A stretch of 64,000 nt of DNA from Hymenobacter duratus (lineage in GTDB: Bacteria > Bacteroidota > Bacteroidia > Cytophagales > Hymenobacteraceae): assembly GCF_014698995.1 (NCBI RefSeq), contig NZ_JACWZZ010000002.1, positions 1,116,001-1,180,000 on the forward strand. The letters run 5' to 3'. How positions within the stretch are numbered: the first letter of the stretch is position 1; every line of letters begins with the position of its first letter. The translations under genes and the position numbers were made by a program. The notes beneath the pieces were generated by a model. The model was not told the origin of the DNA. It did no database searches and saw nothing but the letters and a program-made list of their open reading frames with translations. Shown one piece after another: positions 36,810 to 46,742 of this stretch.

Positions 36810-37274
36810 ATGACCACCGCACACGTTGTAATGGCGGGCATCCTGCTCCTACTCCTGGGTATTCTGTATCTGCTGGTAGCAAGCCGCGGCCGTAGCGGCG
36901 CCTATAAACTGGCCGCGGGCGTAGCGGTGGTAGCTTCCCTCCTGCTCGTGTGGGGCAATCTGGCCGTCGGCTTCATCGGCAGCGAGGACAACCCCATGAA
37001 CCTGCTCTACGGCGCGGTACTGGCCGTCGGCTTCATCGGGGCCGTAGTGGCCCGGCTTCGGCCGCAGGGTATGGCCAAGGCCATGTTTGCCACCGCCCTC
37101 ACCCAGTTTGCCGTGCCGTTCGTGGCGCTGCTCATCAAGCAGCCCGAGCTGACAATGGGCGTACTCTGGGTGATTGTGCTGAACACCATCTTCGCCGGCC
37201 TATGGGTTGCGGCGGGGCTGCTGTTTCGGCGGGCGGCGGGGGCCAGTGAAGAGCTGGGCCGGTCGGTGGCTTAG
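36810..37274 (+). CDS. Hypothetical multi-spanning membrane protein (copy 2)
   Basis: 154 residues with about five hydrophobic helices. Shares YKLAAGVAVVASLLLVWGN, IGSEDNPMNLLYG and LLFRRAAGASEELG with its upstream neighbour but lacks the first helical hairpin loop. A tandem duplication that has diverged. Followed by a strong bidirectional terminator. Confidence 0.75.
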   Translation: MTTAHVVMAGILLLLLGILYLLVASRGRSGAYKLAAGVAVVASLLLVWGNLAVGFIGSEDNPMNLLYGAVLAVGFIGAVVARLRPQGMAKAMFATALTQFAVPFVALLIKQPELTMGVLWVIVLNTIFAGLWVAAGLLFRRAAGASEELGRSVA

Positions 37275-37294
37275 AAAAGCCTGGTTGAACGTAG

Positions 37295-37335
37295 CAGAAA
37301 CGCCCCGGAGCCACGCTGGTTTCGGGGCGTTTCTG
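37295..37335. terminator. Bidirectional terminator
   Basis: CAGAAACGCCCCG (37295-37307) pairs perfectly with CGGGGCGTTTCTG (37323-37335); flanking GTAGC/GCTAC extend it. Confidence 0.8.
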
Positions 37336-37392
37336 TTGGCTACGCTGAGCGCAAAACCCCTCGGCCCCCTCCCCCGAAAGCCGCGCCCCTAT

Positions 37393-37623
37393 CAAACAAC
37401 GGCTCTATTCGCTATAAGCTTGGCCCCACTTCACCAAAGCGCAGCCCTACTTGCCCAAACCCCGGTCACAGGTTCTCAAAGCCTGGCCCGAATCGTCCAA
37501 AGCGTAGCCCCCATCATCCAAAGCCTGGCCGCACCCGTCCAACGCATGGGCACACTTCTTCAAAGCCCGGCCCCAACCGTCCAAAGCACAGTCGTAGTCG
37601 TCCAAAGCCTGGCCACACTTTTC
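37393..37623 (+). repeat. Second tandem array of 21-bp units (11 copies)
   Basis: Eleven units in strict 21-base phase start at 37393, 37414, 37435, 37456, 37477, 37498, 37519, 37540, 37561, 37582 and 37603. The best ones begin CAAAGCCTGGCC and end in CGTC or similar; the first two are degenerate. One plus-strand frame reads the heptad V-Q-S-L-A-P-x, comparable to V-V-S-T-G-P-E of the array at 4381. The array ends about 125 bases before the ATG at 37750 and lies on the same strand as that gene. The gap 37624-37749 shows nothing else clear. Not CRISPR (no spacers). Confidence 0.85.
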
Positions 37624-37749
37624 TATCCACTGCATTACTAGATTCTTCCCGAATATTCCTATTCTTGAGCTTTACTCTTGGTGCTCCTGCGCCCATCCCT
37701 ATTCACATCGTCTGATTTCACTTTTTCACTCAATCCCTCTATTCCCAGT

Positions 37750-38445
37750 ATGCTTACCGCAAAACAGGATAACCGGCTCACCGCCGCCCAAAACACCCTG
37801 CTCGCCCTCCGGCAAGACCCCGCCCCCTACCAGCAGGACAAAGCCCTCCAAAACACCCTCGCCGAGCTCCAGCAGCTCACCGACGACCTCGGCCCGCTGC
37901 GCCAGCAAACCCAGCGCCCCAGCAAAGGCAAAACCGTCGCCAAGACTGACCGCCGCGAGCAGCTGGCCACCAGCGCCGGGGAAATAGCCGGCGACCTGTA
38001 CGCCTACGCCAACGCCCAGCAAGACCGCAGCCTCCAGGCCTCGGCCAACCACAGCTACGGCACCCTCCTCAACCTGCGCGCCAACGCCCTCACCGACGCC
38101 GCCCAGCACCTGCTCGACCTCGCCACCCAGCACGCCCAGCCCCTGCTCGACTACGGCGTCAGCCCCGAGCGCCTCGCCGAGCTGCGCGACACCCTCGCCG
38201 CCTTCAGCACCAGCAAAAACGACCCACGCCAGCAAATCAGCGAAGCCAAAGCCGCCCGCCTCGCCATCAAAGACAAGTTCTCCCAATTGGCCACCCTCCT
38301 CGAAGACCGCCTCGACCGCAGCCTACGCAAGTACGCCCGCTCCGCCCCCGAGTTCTACCAGCGCATCCAGGCCGCCCGCACCATCATCGACCGCCCCGGC
38401 AAGCACAAAGGCGGCAACAACGAGGCGTCGGAGAAGCTGGGGTAA
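37750..38445 (+). CDS. Uncharacterised helical protein, family A/B member 2 (21-bp array upstream)
   Basis: 231 residues from ATG 37750, cytoplasmic, rich in Ala, Leu, Gln, Asp and Arg, with long helices and almost no beta strands. It has a strong preference for codons ending in C (ctc, gcc, acc), more than neighbouring genes. By eye it aligns over its C-terminal half with the protein at 3569-4276 (G-x-x-P-E, L-x-D, and the closing Y-Q-R-I-Q helix). Basic Ser/Lys linker at RPSKGKTVAK (about 60-70). No named family recognised. Confidence 0.7.
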   Translation: MLTAKQDNRLTAAQNTLLALRQDPAPYQQDKALQNTLAELQQLTDDLGPLRQQTQRPSKGKTVAKTDRREQLATSAGEIAGDLYAYANAQQDRSLQASANHSYGTLLNLRANALTDAAQHLLDLATQHAQPLLDYGVSPERLAELRDTLAAFSTSKNDPRQQISEAKAARLAIKDKFSQLATLLEDRLDRSLRKYARSAPEFYQRIQAARTIIDRPGKHKGGNNEASEKLG

Positions 38446-38546
38446 CAGGTAGTTTTATAATAAATAGCATCCCGCCCGTCGCCCCCGCCACTGAAGAAAC
38501 AGGGGCGTCTTTGGTAGCTTGCCCCATCTACCCCCGCCCCGCACGG

Positions 38547-38582
38547 AAGCTGCTGAAGAAGCAGGAGCTTCTTCAGCAGCTT
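38547..38582. repeat. 16-bp perfect hairpin
   Basis: AAGCTGCTGAAGAAGC (38547-38562) is the exact reverse complement of 38567-38582, with a 4-base loop AGGA. There is no T run, so it is not a classic terminator. It sits 43 bases before the Shedu-type gene and marks the edge of the AT-rich segment. Confidence 0.7.
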
Positions 38583-38625
38583 GCTATCAAGTACCTTATA
38601 AACAGCTTTAAGTAGTGCAAAAACA

Positions 38626-39801
38626 ATGGTAATACTTCTTGTTACTAATAGTAAAAACGATGATGAATTTTATTTGAGGCGTCTGCAGCCTTTCACTGAA
38701 AAGGATGCGGTTATTATTGTCCATAGCGTTGAACGCGCCAAGGAATTCATTTCATCACAACTAATTAATGATGGCAATCATATAGATTTAGTTATTACCA
38801 ACTATAAATTTAGGTTCGACCAGCAAAATGGTCATGACTTGATTTCCTGGTTGTCATGGAAAGAAGAAGAGAGTTATTTCAGAAAAAGCCTGCAAATTTC
38901 TTCTTTACCAGTCATACTGTTCCACACTGACAGGGAAGATACGGATACCGACTATTTGCTTGGATTTGACAAAGTAATAACGTCGAGAGATTCGTCTAAT
39001 GATAAAAGAGTGCAGTTTATTGTTAGGAGCGCCATCAACTCTTGGATGGATAGTCTTCTTAATGACTATGATATTCTAAATATCGACCCTAGAAGGCCAG
39101 ACCCATTTGCAATAGGCAGATGGAATAACAGATGTCAAATATTGACAATGGATTATGCAAGGCGCCCTTTTAGATTTCCATTTCTAGTATTCCAGAAAGA
39201 TATTGACCAGGCAGAGGAGGAGATTGATATTTTTTTAAAGACGGTTAACAGAATTTCAAACTCAAGTAGGCCAAAGCAAGAGAAGTTATACCATCAGTTG
39301 TTAAGAAGGTATCCCCAATTCATGCTCGGCCAATCATTTGATAAATATTTCTATGAACACAATTTCATACTCCATCAAAACACAAAAGATAATTATGAGC
39401 CTGACTTTATACGGAGGCATAAGTTCTATAAATTTAATAAGCAGGCTAACTTGCTCGAGATCAAGCTACCTAAAGAAGAATTTATTGTACGCAACAACTT
39501 CCACCCCAAATTAAGTGCAACAATAATTGGACATTTGACGCAAGTAAAAGACTATCAAGAATATTTCTTAGAGCCAAACAATAAAAAAACTATAATATCT
39601 GAACTTAACTACCTTCCTGTAATGAGTCATTCTCTATTGTTAGGAAGAAGTACCGAACGTGACGACCATCTTGAAATACTAGACAAGCGTATGAGGCAAT
39701 TCGGCTCTTCTGACATTGCTCTAATAACATATGATGATTTAATACAAAAGCGAAATTTATTGTTGGAGCAGAGAAAGTTATTTCGAATTCAATCGAAATG
39801 A
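38626..39801 (+). CDS. Shedu-type defence nuclease (DUF4263/SduA C-terminal domain) with N-terminal receiver-like domain
   Basis: 391 residues. Residues about 1-135 look like a response-regulator receiver: acidic pair at D12-D13, strand DLVITNY (54-60), then LPVILFHTD with T101 and a Lys in FDKVI (K116). The phospho-acceptor Asp is replaced by N59, so it is probably a pseudo-receiver. Residues about 205-385 match the Shedu nuclease: D260 in NYEPDF, E278 and K280 in LLEIKLP (PD-(D/E)XK), Q306 in LTQVKDYQEYF, then LLLGRSTERDD and ALITYDDLIQKR. SduA alone defends against phage in Bacillus. The gene is markedly AT-rich compared with its GC-rich neighbours, a sign of transfer. Confidence 0.85.
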   Translation: MVILLVTNSKNDDEFYLRRLQPFTEKDAVIIVHSVERAKEFISSQLINDGNHIDLVITNYKFRFDQQNGHDLISWLSWKEEESYFRKSLQISSLPVILFHTDREDTDTDYLLGFDKVITSRDSSNDKRVQFIVRSAINSWMDSLLNDYDILNIDPRRPDPFAIGRWNNRCQILTMDYARRPFRFPFLVFQKDIDQAEEEIDIFLKTVNRISNSSRPKQEKLYHQLLRRYPQFMLGQSFDKYFYEHNFILHQNTKDNYEPDFIRRHKFYKFNKQANLLEIKLPKEEFIVRNNFHPKLSATIIGHLTQVKDYQEYFLEPNNKKTIISELNYLPVMSHSLLLGRSTERDDHLEILDKRMRQFGSSDIALITYDDLIQKRNLLLEQRKLFRIQSK

Positions 39802-39936
39802 CTTTTTGGCTATTTGTGCAGCGTTGTGATTAAATTTTCCTGCCAAAAAGTCAGCAAAACCATCCTTGCACCCCGTTTGCTGTGCCCCTCGTAGAACCTT
39901 CCACTGCGAAGTCTCACCCTACGACGAAAGCAAACC

Positions 39937-42555
<2,619 letters not shown>

Positions 42556-42574
42556 GGTAGAGTAGGTTGAATAG

Positions 42575-42610
42575 AAAAGCCCCGCCGGCGTTGTGCCGGC
42601 GGGGCTTTTT
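42575..42610 (+). terminator. Terminator after clpB
   Basis: AAAAGCCCCGCCGGC (42575-42589) pairs with GCCGGCGGGGCTTTT (42595-42609). Confidence 0.9.
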
Positions 42611-42621
42611 ATTGTGATTGA

Positions 42622-42770
42622 TTACTGTTTCCGGCTGAACCGGTAGTTGGTAGTAAAGAATCTGGGGGCCATTTTCTTCTCCAGAACGTGCGGCAGCCTA
42701 TGGGTTTGCCCGTAAGCCGCTACGGCTTCCTGCCTGCTTTTTTTGTCGCCGTAACAGCTATACTTCACCG
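42622..42770 (-). pseudogene. C-terminal fragment of a tandem paralogue of the gene at 42765-43247
   Basis: Directly after the stop of the leftward gene at 42765, another minus-strand frame reads about 48 codons to TAA at 42622-42624. It contains KYSCYGDKKSRQ, then HRLPHVLEKKMAPRFF, which lines up with KYIRFSSKK and PLPERIIARLRPRYF at the end of the intact gene. So it looks like the tail of a second copy whose front is lost. Chance similarity is possible because the match is short. Confidence 0.45.
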
Positions 42771-43247
42771 GAAGTAGCGAGGACGTAAACGGGCAATTAT
42801 TCTTTCGGGCAGTGGTGCCCCGTTGGTGTAAGACACCAGTAGTGCAACTTCTTTTTTGCTACTGAACCGGATGTATTTGGCTGTTCCTATTGCAGTTGGC
42901 ATGACGCCCAATAGCCCAACCCCACTGGCTACACTCATAAAGTCAGTGCTTGCTAAGGCCATAGGCATAAGCATAGTCAGAGAAACCACTCCAATACTTA
43001 TCCCAGCAATACTCGCGGTCCGACGCCGGGCAAAAAGCTTGGCAATAGCTCTTAGCGTGTCCTTCTTACCGTTTGAAAAGCGGCTAATGTCCATCAGGAC
43101 TATATCTGCTTTTGTCTCTGCTATGCCAGCGCTTTCACTAGTGCTGCCCACTGCAAAAAGCGCGTCTGGCGAGGCCTGAGCTACAGCTTGCTTCGCAATA
43201 CCAGAGAAAAGTACTAGGTAGCATAATAGGAGAAAGAGACGGACCAT
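42765..43247 (-). CDS. Hypothetical small membrane/exported protein (paralogue of 59729-60184)
   Basis: 160 residues with a signal peptide (ending VAQA), a central hydrophobic region (IAGISIGVVSLTMLMPMALAS and GVGLLGVMPTAIGTA) and a basic C-terminus KYIRFSSKKEVALL ... GAPLPERIIARLRPRYF. The closing block matches the protein at 59729-60184 (KLVRFSKTREEEII ... GKPVPNYVRRRLKAKHF). Both look like small envelope proteins of an unnamed Bacteroidota family. Slightly AT-richer than neighbours. Confidence 0.65.
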   Translation of the reverse strand: MVRLFLLLCYLVLFSGIAKQAVAQASPDALFAVGSTSESAGIAETKADIVLMDISRFSNGKKDTLRAIAKLFARRRTASIAGISIGVVSLTMLMPMALASTDFMSVASGVGLLGVMPTAIGTAKYIRFSSKKEVALLVSYTNGAPLPERIIARLRPRYFR

Positions 43248-43472
43248 ATCCTGAGAGCAGCAAATTGATTACCTGCCGGAATACAGAGCCGCGCCCTGAC
43301 ACTTCAAGCTGATGGATGCTAAGACGCCAGGTATCGTAATATCCAAAACTTCAAGCCACTTTATTGCTTTTCCTTCGCCAGAGTGTGGTTTATTGACCGC
43401 GCTGCTTGCTCGTGGAACGATTTATAAAGTCTGATCTTCTCAACTATTTACAGCGGCGCGTGGCAACCCGTA

Positions 43473-44414
43473 TTACTTCACGGGCACATCTGCCAGCCAG
43501 TCGATGCCCTTGCGGAGCCAGGCCTGGGTGGCGGCTTCGGGCGAGCCGGGCTCAGGCGTGAGGTTGTAGTGCCAGTTGGCCTGGGGCGGCAAGCTCATGA
43601 GGATGCTTTCGGTGCGGCCGCCGGTTTCCAGCCCGAAGCGCGTTCCCCGGTCGATGGCCAGGTTGAACTCGGCGTAGCGGCCGCGCCGCACCAGCTGCCA
43701 CTGTTTCTGCTGCTCGGTGTAGGGCAGGGCCGCGTTCTGGCGCATGATGGTGCCATAGGCCCGGCCGTACACTTCGCCCACGTCCTGCACGAAGGCAAAA
43801 AGCTCCTCAAACGAGCCGTCTTTGCCAACGGTGAGGCGGTCGAAGAAGATGCCACCGATGCCGCGTGTTTCCTGGCGGTGCGTGAGGTAGAAGTAGTCGT
43901 CGGCCCACTGCTTGAAGAATGGATAGTAGCTGTCGTCGTGGCGCTGGCACACCTCCCAGATCTGCTGATGAAACCAGCGGGCCTGCTGCTCGTCCACGTA
44001 AATCGGGGTCAGGTCCAGACCGCCGCCAAACCAGGCCTCGCCGTTGCCGGCCTCGAAGTAGCGCACGTTCATGTGCGAGATGGGCACCATGGGGCTGCGC
44101 GGGTGCTGCACTACGCTCACGCCAGTGGCAAAGTAGCGCGGGTCGGGCATAAGCAGCTGCCGGGCGGCGGCCTCGCTCATCTCGCCCCACACCGCCGAAA
44201 AAGCCACGCCGCCTTTTTCCAGCACGTTGCCGTTCTGAAATACCCGGGTGCGGCCGCCTCCCCCGCCTTCGTGCTGCCACAGGTCTTCGCTGAACTTTGT
44301 GCCGCTGCCATCGGCCGTTTCCAGCCGGTGGCACAGCCAGTCCTGAAACTGGCGCATCCAGTTCTCGACCATGATGCGGGGCGCAAGTAGGGTTTCGGGG
44401 GCATGACTATACAT
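43473..44414 (-). CDS. hemF: Oxygen-dependent coproporphyrinogen III oxidase
   Basis: 313 residues. Converts coproporphyrinogen III to protoporphyrinogen IX using O2, in haem synthesis. Conserved blocks: WQHEGGGGGRTRVFQNG, EKGGVAFSAVWG, NVRYFEAGN, WFGGGLDLTPIY, RGIGGIFFDRL and RGRYAEFNLAIDRGTRFGL. Length is normal. It is the last gene of the leftward cbb3 cluster (54-base gap after usp), so haem supply may be co-regulated with the haem-rich oxidase. Confidence 0.97.
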   Translation of the reverse strand: MYSHAPETLLAPRIMVENWMRQFQDWLCHRLETADGSGTKFSEDLWQHEGGGGGRTRVFQNGNVLEKGGVAFSAVWGEMSEAAARQLLMPDPRYFATGVSVVQHPRSPMVPISHMNVRYFEAGNGEAWFGGGLDLTPIYVDEQQARWFHQQIWEVCQRHDDSYYPFFKQWADDYFYLTHRQETRGIGGIFFDRLTVGKDGSFEELFAFVQDVGEVYGRAYGTIMRQNAALPYTEQQKQWQLVRRGRYAEFNLAIDRGTRFGLETGGRTESILMSLPPQANWHYNLTPEPGSPEAATQAWLRKGIDWLADVPVK

Positions 44415-44468
44415 GGGAAGGTGAAGCGAGGAGTGAATGGAAAGCGTCAGCAGGTGATGTGGCCGGCA

Positions 44469-45383
44469 TCAGGCCCAGCGCACGGCGTGGTAGTCGGGTA
44501 GCGCCACTTTGCGCTGCTCCTGGGCCAGCCGCTCGGCACAGCGGTGGCAGCAGGCGGCACTGGCGGCACGCTCCGTGGTGCGCAGCACCAGCACCGGAAT
44601 CTGGGTGTGGTAGGCGCGCGTGGTGGTGTAGCACGAATCGAAGTACTGCAGCAGCTGGGCGCGGCTGGTGGGCGCTATGACGAGCAGCTGAGCCTGCGTG
44701 CGGGCGCAGAATTCACTGACGGCCTCCAGCGGCGCATCGTCTTCGAGCAGGTGGGGCGTGATGCTGGTCCAGGTGAGCTGGGTGCTGGCACGGCTCAGGG
44801 CCTGCTTCAGCTGGCGGCGCTGACCGCGCGCGGCGGGTGCATAGAACTGCACCAGGTCCAGGTCGCCGGGGAAGGCACTTTCCAGCGCCGAAAGCCGGGG
44901 CAGCACATTCAGATGCAGCGAGGCAAAATCGGCGGAAAAGACCAAGCGGCTGGGCAGCGCCCGGCGGCCGGGCGGCACCACCAGCACCGGACAGCTTACC
45001 AGTTCCGTAATGGCCGCCGCGTGGTTGCCAGGCGCTTCCTGCCGGCCGCAGTCAATGTGCTCGAGGCCCATCACCAGCAGGTCGGCAGCGCAGGCGCTGG
45101 CTTCGGCCCGCACATGGTCGTGGAGGCAGCCGCTGAGCACGCGGTAGCGGTACCGGATGCGACGCCCATCCTGGCGCGTAAGCTGCTGGTAGCGCAGGCG
45201 CTCCACCAGGCTGCGCAGCCGCTGCTCTTCCGTTGCCAGATCGGCGGGGTGGCCGGCATCCGTATCGGGGATGCAGCACAGCAGCACGATTTCCGCCGGC
45301 CAGCGCACCGCCAGCTTGTTGGCATACGCAAGGGTGTGTTCGGCAGCCGCCGTGTGGTCGAGGGGAACGAGAATGGTTTTCAT
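44469..45383 (-). CDS. Universal stress protein, tandem UspA domains
   Basis: 304 residues with two Usp folds (about 1-140 and 150-280). Domain 1 starts KTILVPLDHTAAAEHTLAYANKLA and ends LVSCPVLVVPPG; domain 2 ends IPVLVLR. A GxxGx9GS ATP loop is not well preserved. After domain 2 a Cys/His segment (ACCHRCAERLAQEQ) is unusual and could bind metal. Usp genes next to cbb3 genes are common in micro-aerobic regulons. Confidence 0.85.
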   Translation of the reverse strand: MKTILVPLDHTAAAEHTLAYANKLAVRWPAEIVLLCCIPDTDAGHPADLATEEQRLRSLVERLRYQQLTRQDGRRIRYRYRVLSGCLHDHVRAEASACAADLLVMGLEHIDCGRQEAPGNHAAAITELVSCPVLVVPPGRRALPSRLVFSADFASLHLNVLPRLSALESAFPGDLDLVQFYAPAARGQRRQLKQALSRASTQLTWTSITPHLLEDDAPLEAVSEFCARTQAQLLVIAPTSRAQLLQYFDSCYTTTRAYHTQIPVLVLRTTERAASAACCHRCAERLAQEQRKVALPDYHAVRWA

Positions 45384-45434
45384 GCCAGGTAGTGGAGAGA
45401 AGGCGAAGCCGGGATGCGGGAAAGGAGTAAAAAG

Positions 45435-46163
45435 CTAGTGGCAGTAGTGCACGGTGTGCGGCCGGGCCGTGGTGGCCGGCACGGCCGCGGCCGGCAGCTG
45501 CGGGCTCAGGTATGGAATGCCCAGCCCCAACCCGCGCACGATGAAGAGCACGGCCAGCACCGACGCCGCGTAGGGTACGGCCTGCCGCATACGGGTGCGC
45601 CACAGCAGCGGCACCAGCTGCCCACTCAGCGAAAGGCCCAGCATCAGCGGCAGCGTGCCCAGCCCGAAGCAGGCCATGTAAGCCGCCGCGCCCGCCACGC
45701 CTGGGGCGCTAAGCGCGCCGGCCAGGGCCAGGTATACCAGGCCACAGGGCAGCAGCCCGTTCAGGAGGCCAGTAGTATAGAGCGCCGAAAGGGAAGACCG
45801 TTGGAACAGGCGGGTCAGCGTGTTTTTCACCCAGGCCAGCGGCCGGCTGAAACCCAACGCATCGGCCAGCCGGGCCGTATGGCGCTCCGGCACGGCCACC
45901 AGCAGCAGGATCAGCACCCCGGAGGCTACCGACAAACTTTGCTGCACGCCGGCCAGCCGCAGCCCCTGCCCCAGTAGACCGGCCCCGGCGCCCAGCATGG
46001 CGTAGGTGGTGGTGCGGCCCAGATTGTAGAGCAGCCGCCCGCCCACGTAGCGTCCCGAAGTGCCGGTGCCACTGGCGCCAGGCAGCGCCAGCGCAATGGC
46101 CCCGCACATGCCCACGCAGTGAAAGCTACCCAGTAATCCGAACAGAAAGCCGGCCCAAAGCAT
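45435..46163 (-). CDS. Membrane protein of the DsbD_2 / TauE-SafE-like family in the cbb3 cluster
   Basis: 242 residues from ATG 46163 (MLWAGFLFGLLGSFHCVGMCG); a TTG start at 46202 would add 13. About six membrane helices. The SFHCVGMCG motif and the second-half equivalent GLLNGLLPCGLVYLAL are typical of the family that sits after ccoH in Bacteroidota and proteobacterial cbb3 clusters. Likely moves copper or electrons for oxidase assembly; not proven. Confidence 0.82.
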   Translation of the reverse strand: MLWAGFLFGLLGSFHCVGMCGAIALALPGASGTGTSGRYVGGRLLYNLGRTTTYAMLGAGAGLLGQGLRLAGVQQSLSVASGVLILLLVAVPERHTARLADALGFSRPLAWVKNTLTRLFQRSSLSALYTTGLLNGLLPCGLVYLALAGALSAPGVAGAAAYMACFGLGTLPLMLGLSLSGQLVPLLWRTRMRQAVPYAASVLAVLFIVRGLGLGIPYLSPQLPAAAVPATTARPHTVHYCH

Positions 46164-46243
46164 CAGCAGAAGAATAAAGCGAAGTCCTGTAAGAGCCGGC
46201 AAGTACGGCCGCGGGCCAAAGGCATTCCATGACGAAAATCAGC

Positions 46244-46714
46244 CTAGAAGCTGATTTTCTTCTCCACGAAATACGCCTGCTGGTCGGCCGTGAAATCCAG
46301 ACGCACCCGCCAGTGGCCGGGCTGCATTTTGCTGGTATTGATGTGCTGCTGCAGGTTGGCATCGGGCTGCAGGGGGAGGCTGAAGTCCAACTGCTGGTTA
46401 GAGGGCCGGAAAAACCGGATGCTGCCCAGCACCGCTTTGCCGGCCAGGGCAGCCGGCAGCTGCACGGTCAGGCGCTGGGTGGCGGCCTCGTAGCGCAGGT
46501 CTACGGGGGCGGGCAGGGCCGCCGTGCGCGCCTCGGTTTCCATGCGCTGCTGGTAGGCCAGCTCCTGCTGGTAATAGTCGGTGCTGACCAAGTCTACGCT
46601 GCTGCGCATGGCCTGCTGCACCATGTAGCCGATGTAGGCCGCGAACAGCACGAAGGTGGCAATGATGGCGTAGGGCCAGAGGCTGCGCTTGGCAGCAGAA
46701 TCAGAAGTAGTCAT
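46244..46714 (-). CDS. ccoH: FixH/CcoH family protein
   Basis: 156 residues from ATG 46714. One N-terminal membrane helix (LWPYAIIATFVLFAAYIGYMV) then a periplasmic beta domain with STDYYQQELAYQQR, the usual YY-x4-Y pattern, and a closing GHWRVRLDFTADQQAYFVEKKI. CcoH helps assemble or stabilise the cbb3 oxidase. Lies 28 bases after ccoG in the operon. Confidence 0.88.
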   Translation of the reverse strand: MTTSDSAAKRSLWPYAIIATFVLFAAYIGYMVQQAMRSSVDLVSTDYYQQELAYQQRMETEARTAALPAPVDLRYEAATQRLTVQLPAALAGKAVLGSIRFFRPSNQQLDFSLPLQPDANLQQHINTSKMQPGHWRVRLDFTADQQAYFVEKKISF

Positions 46715-46742
46715 AGGAATAAGTGCGTTTCCGGGCCCAGGC

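Noticed and set aside
37207..37641. Heptad-repeat protein from the second 21-bp array
   Set aside because: Starts inside the membrane-protein gene and passes through a terminator hairpin; same argument as above.
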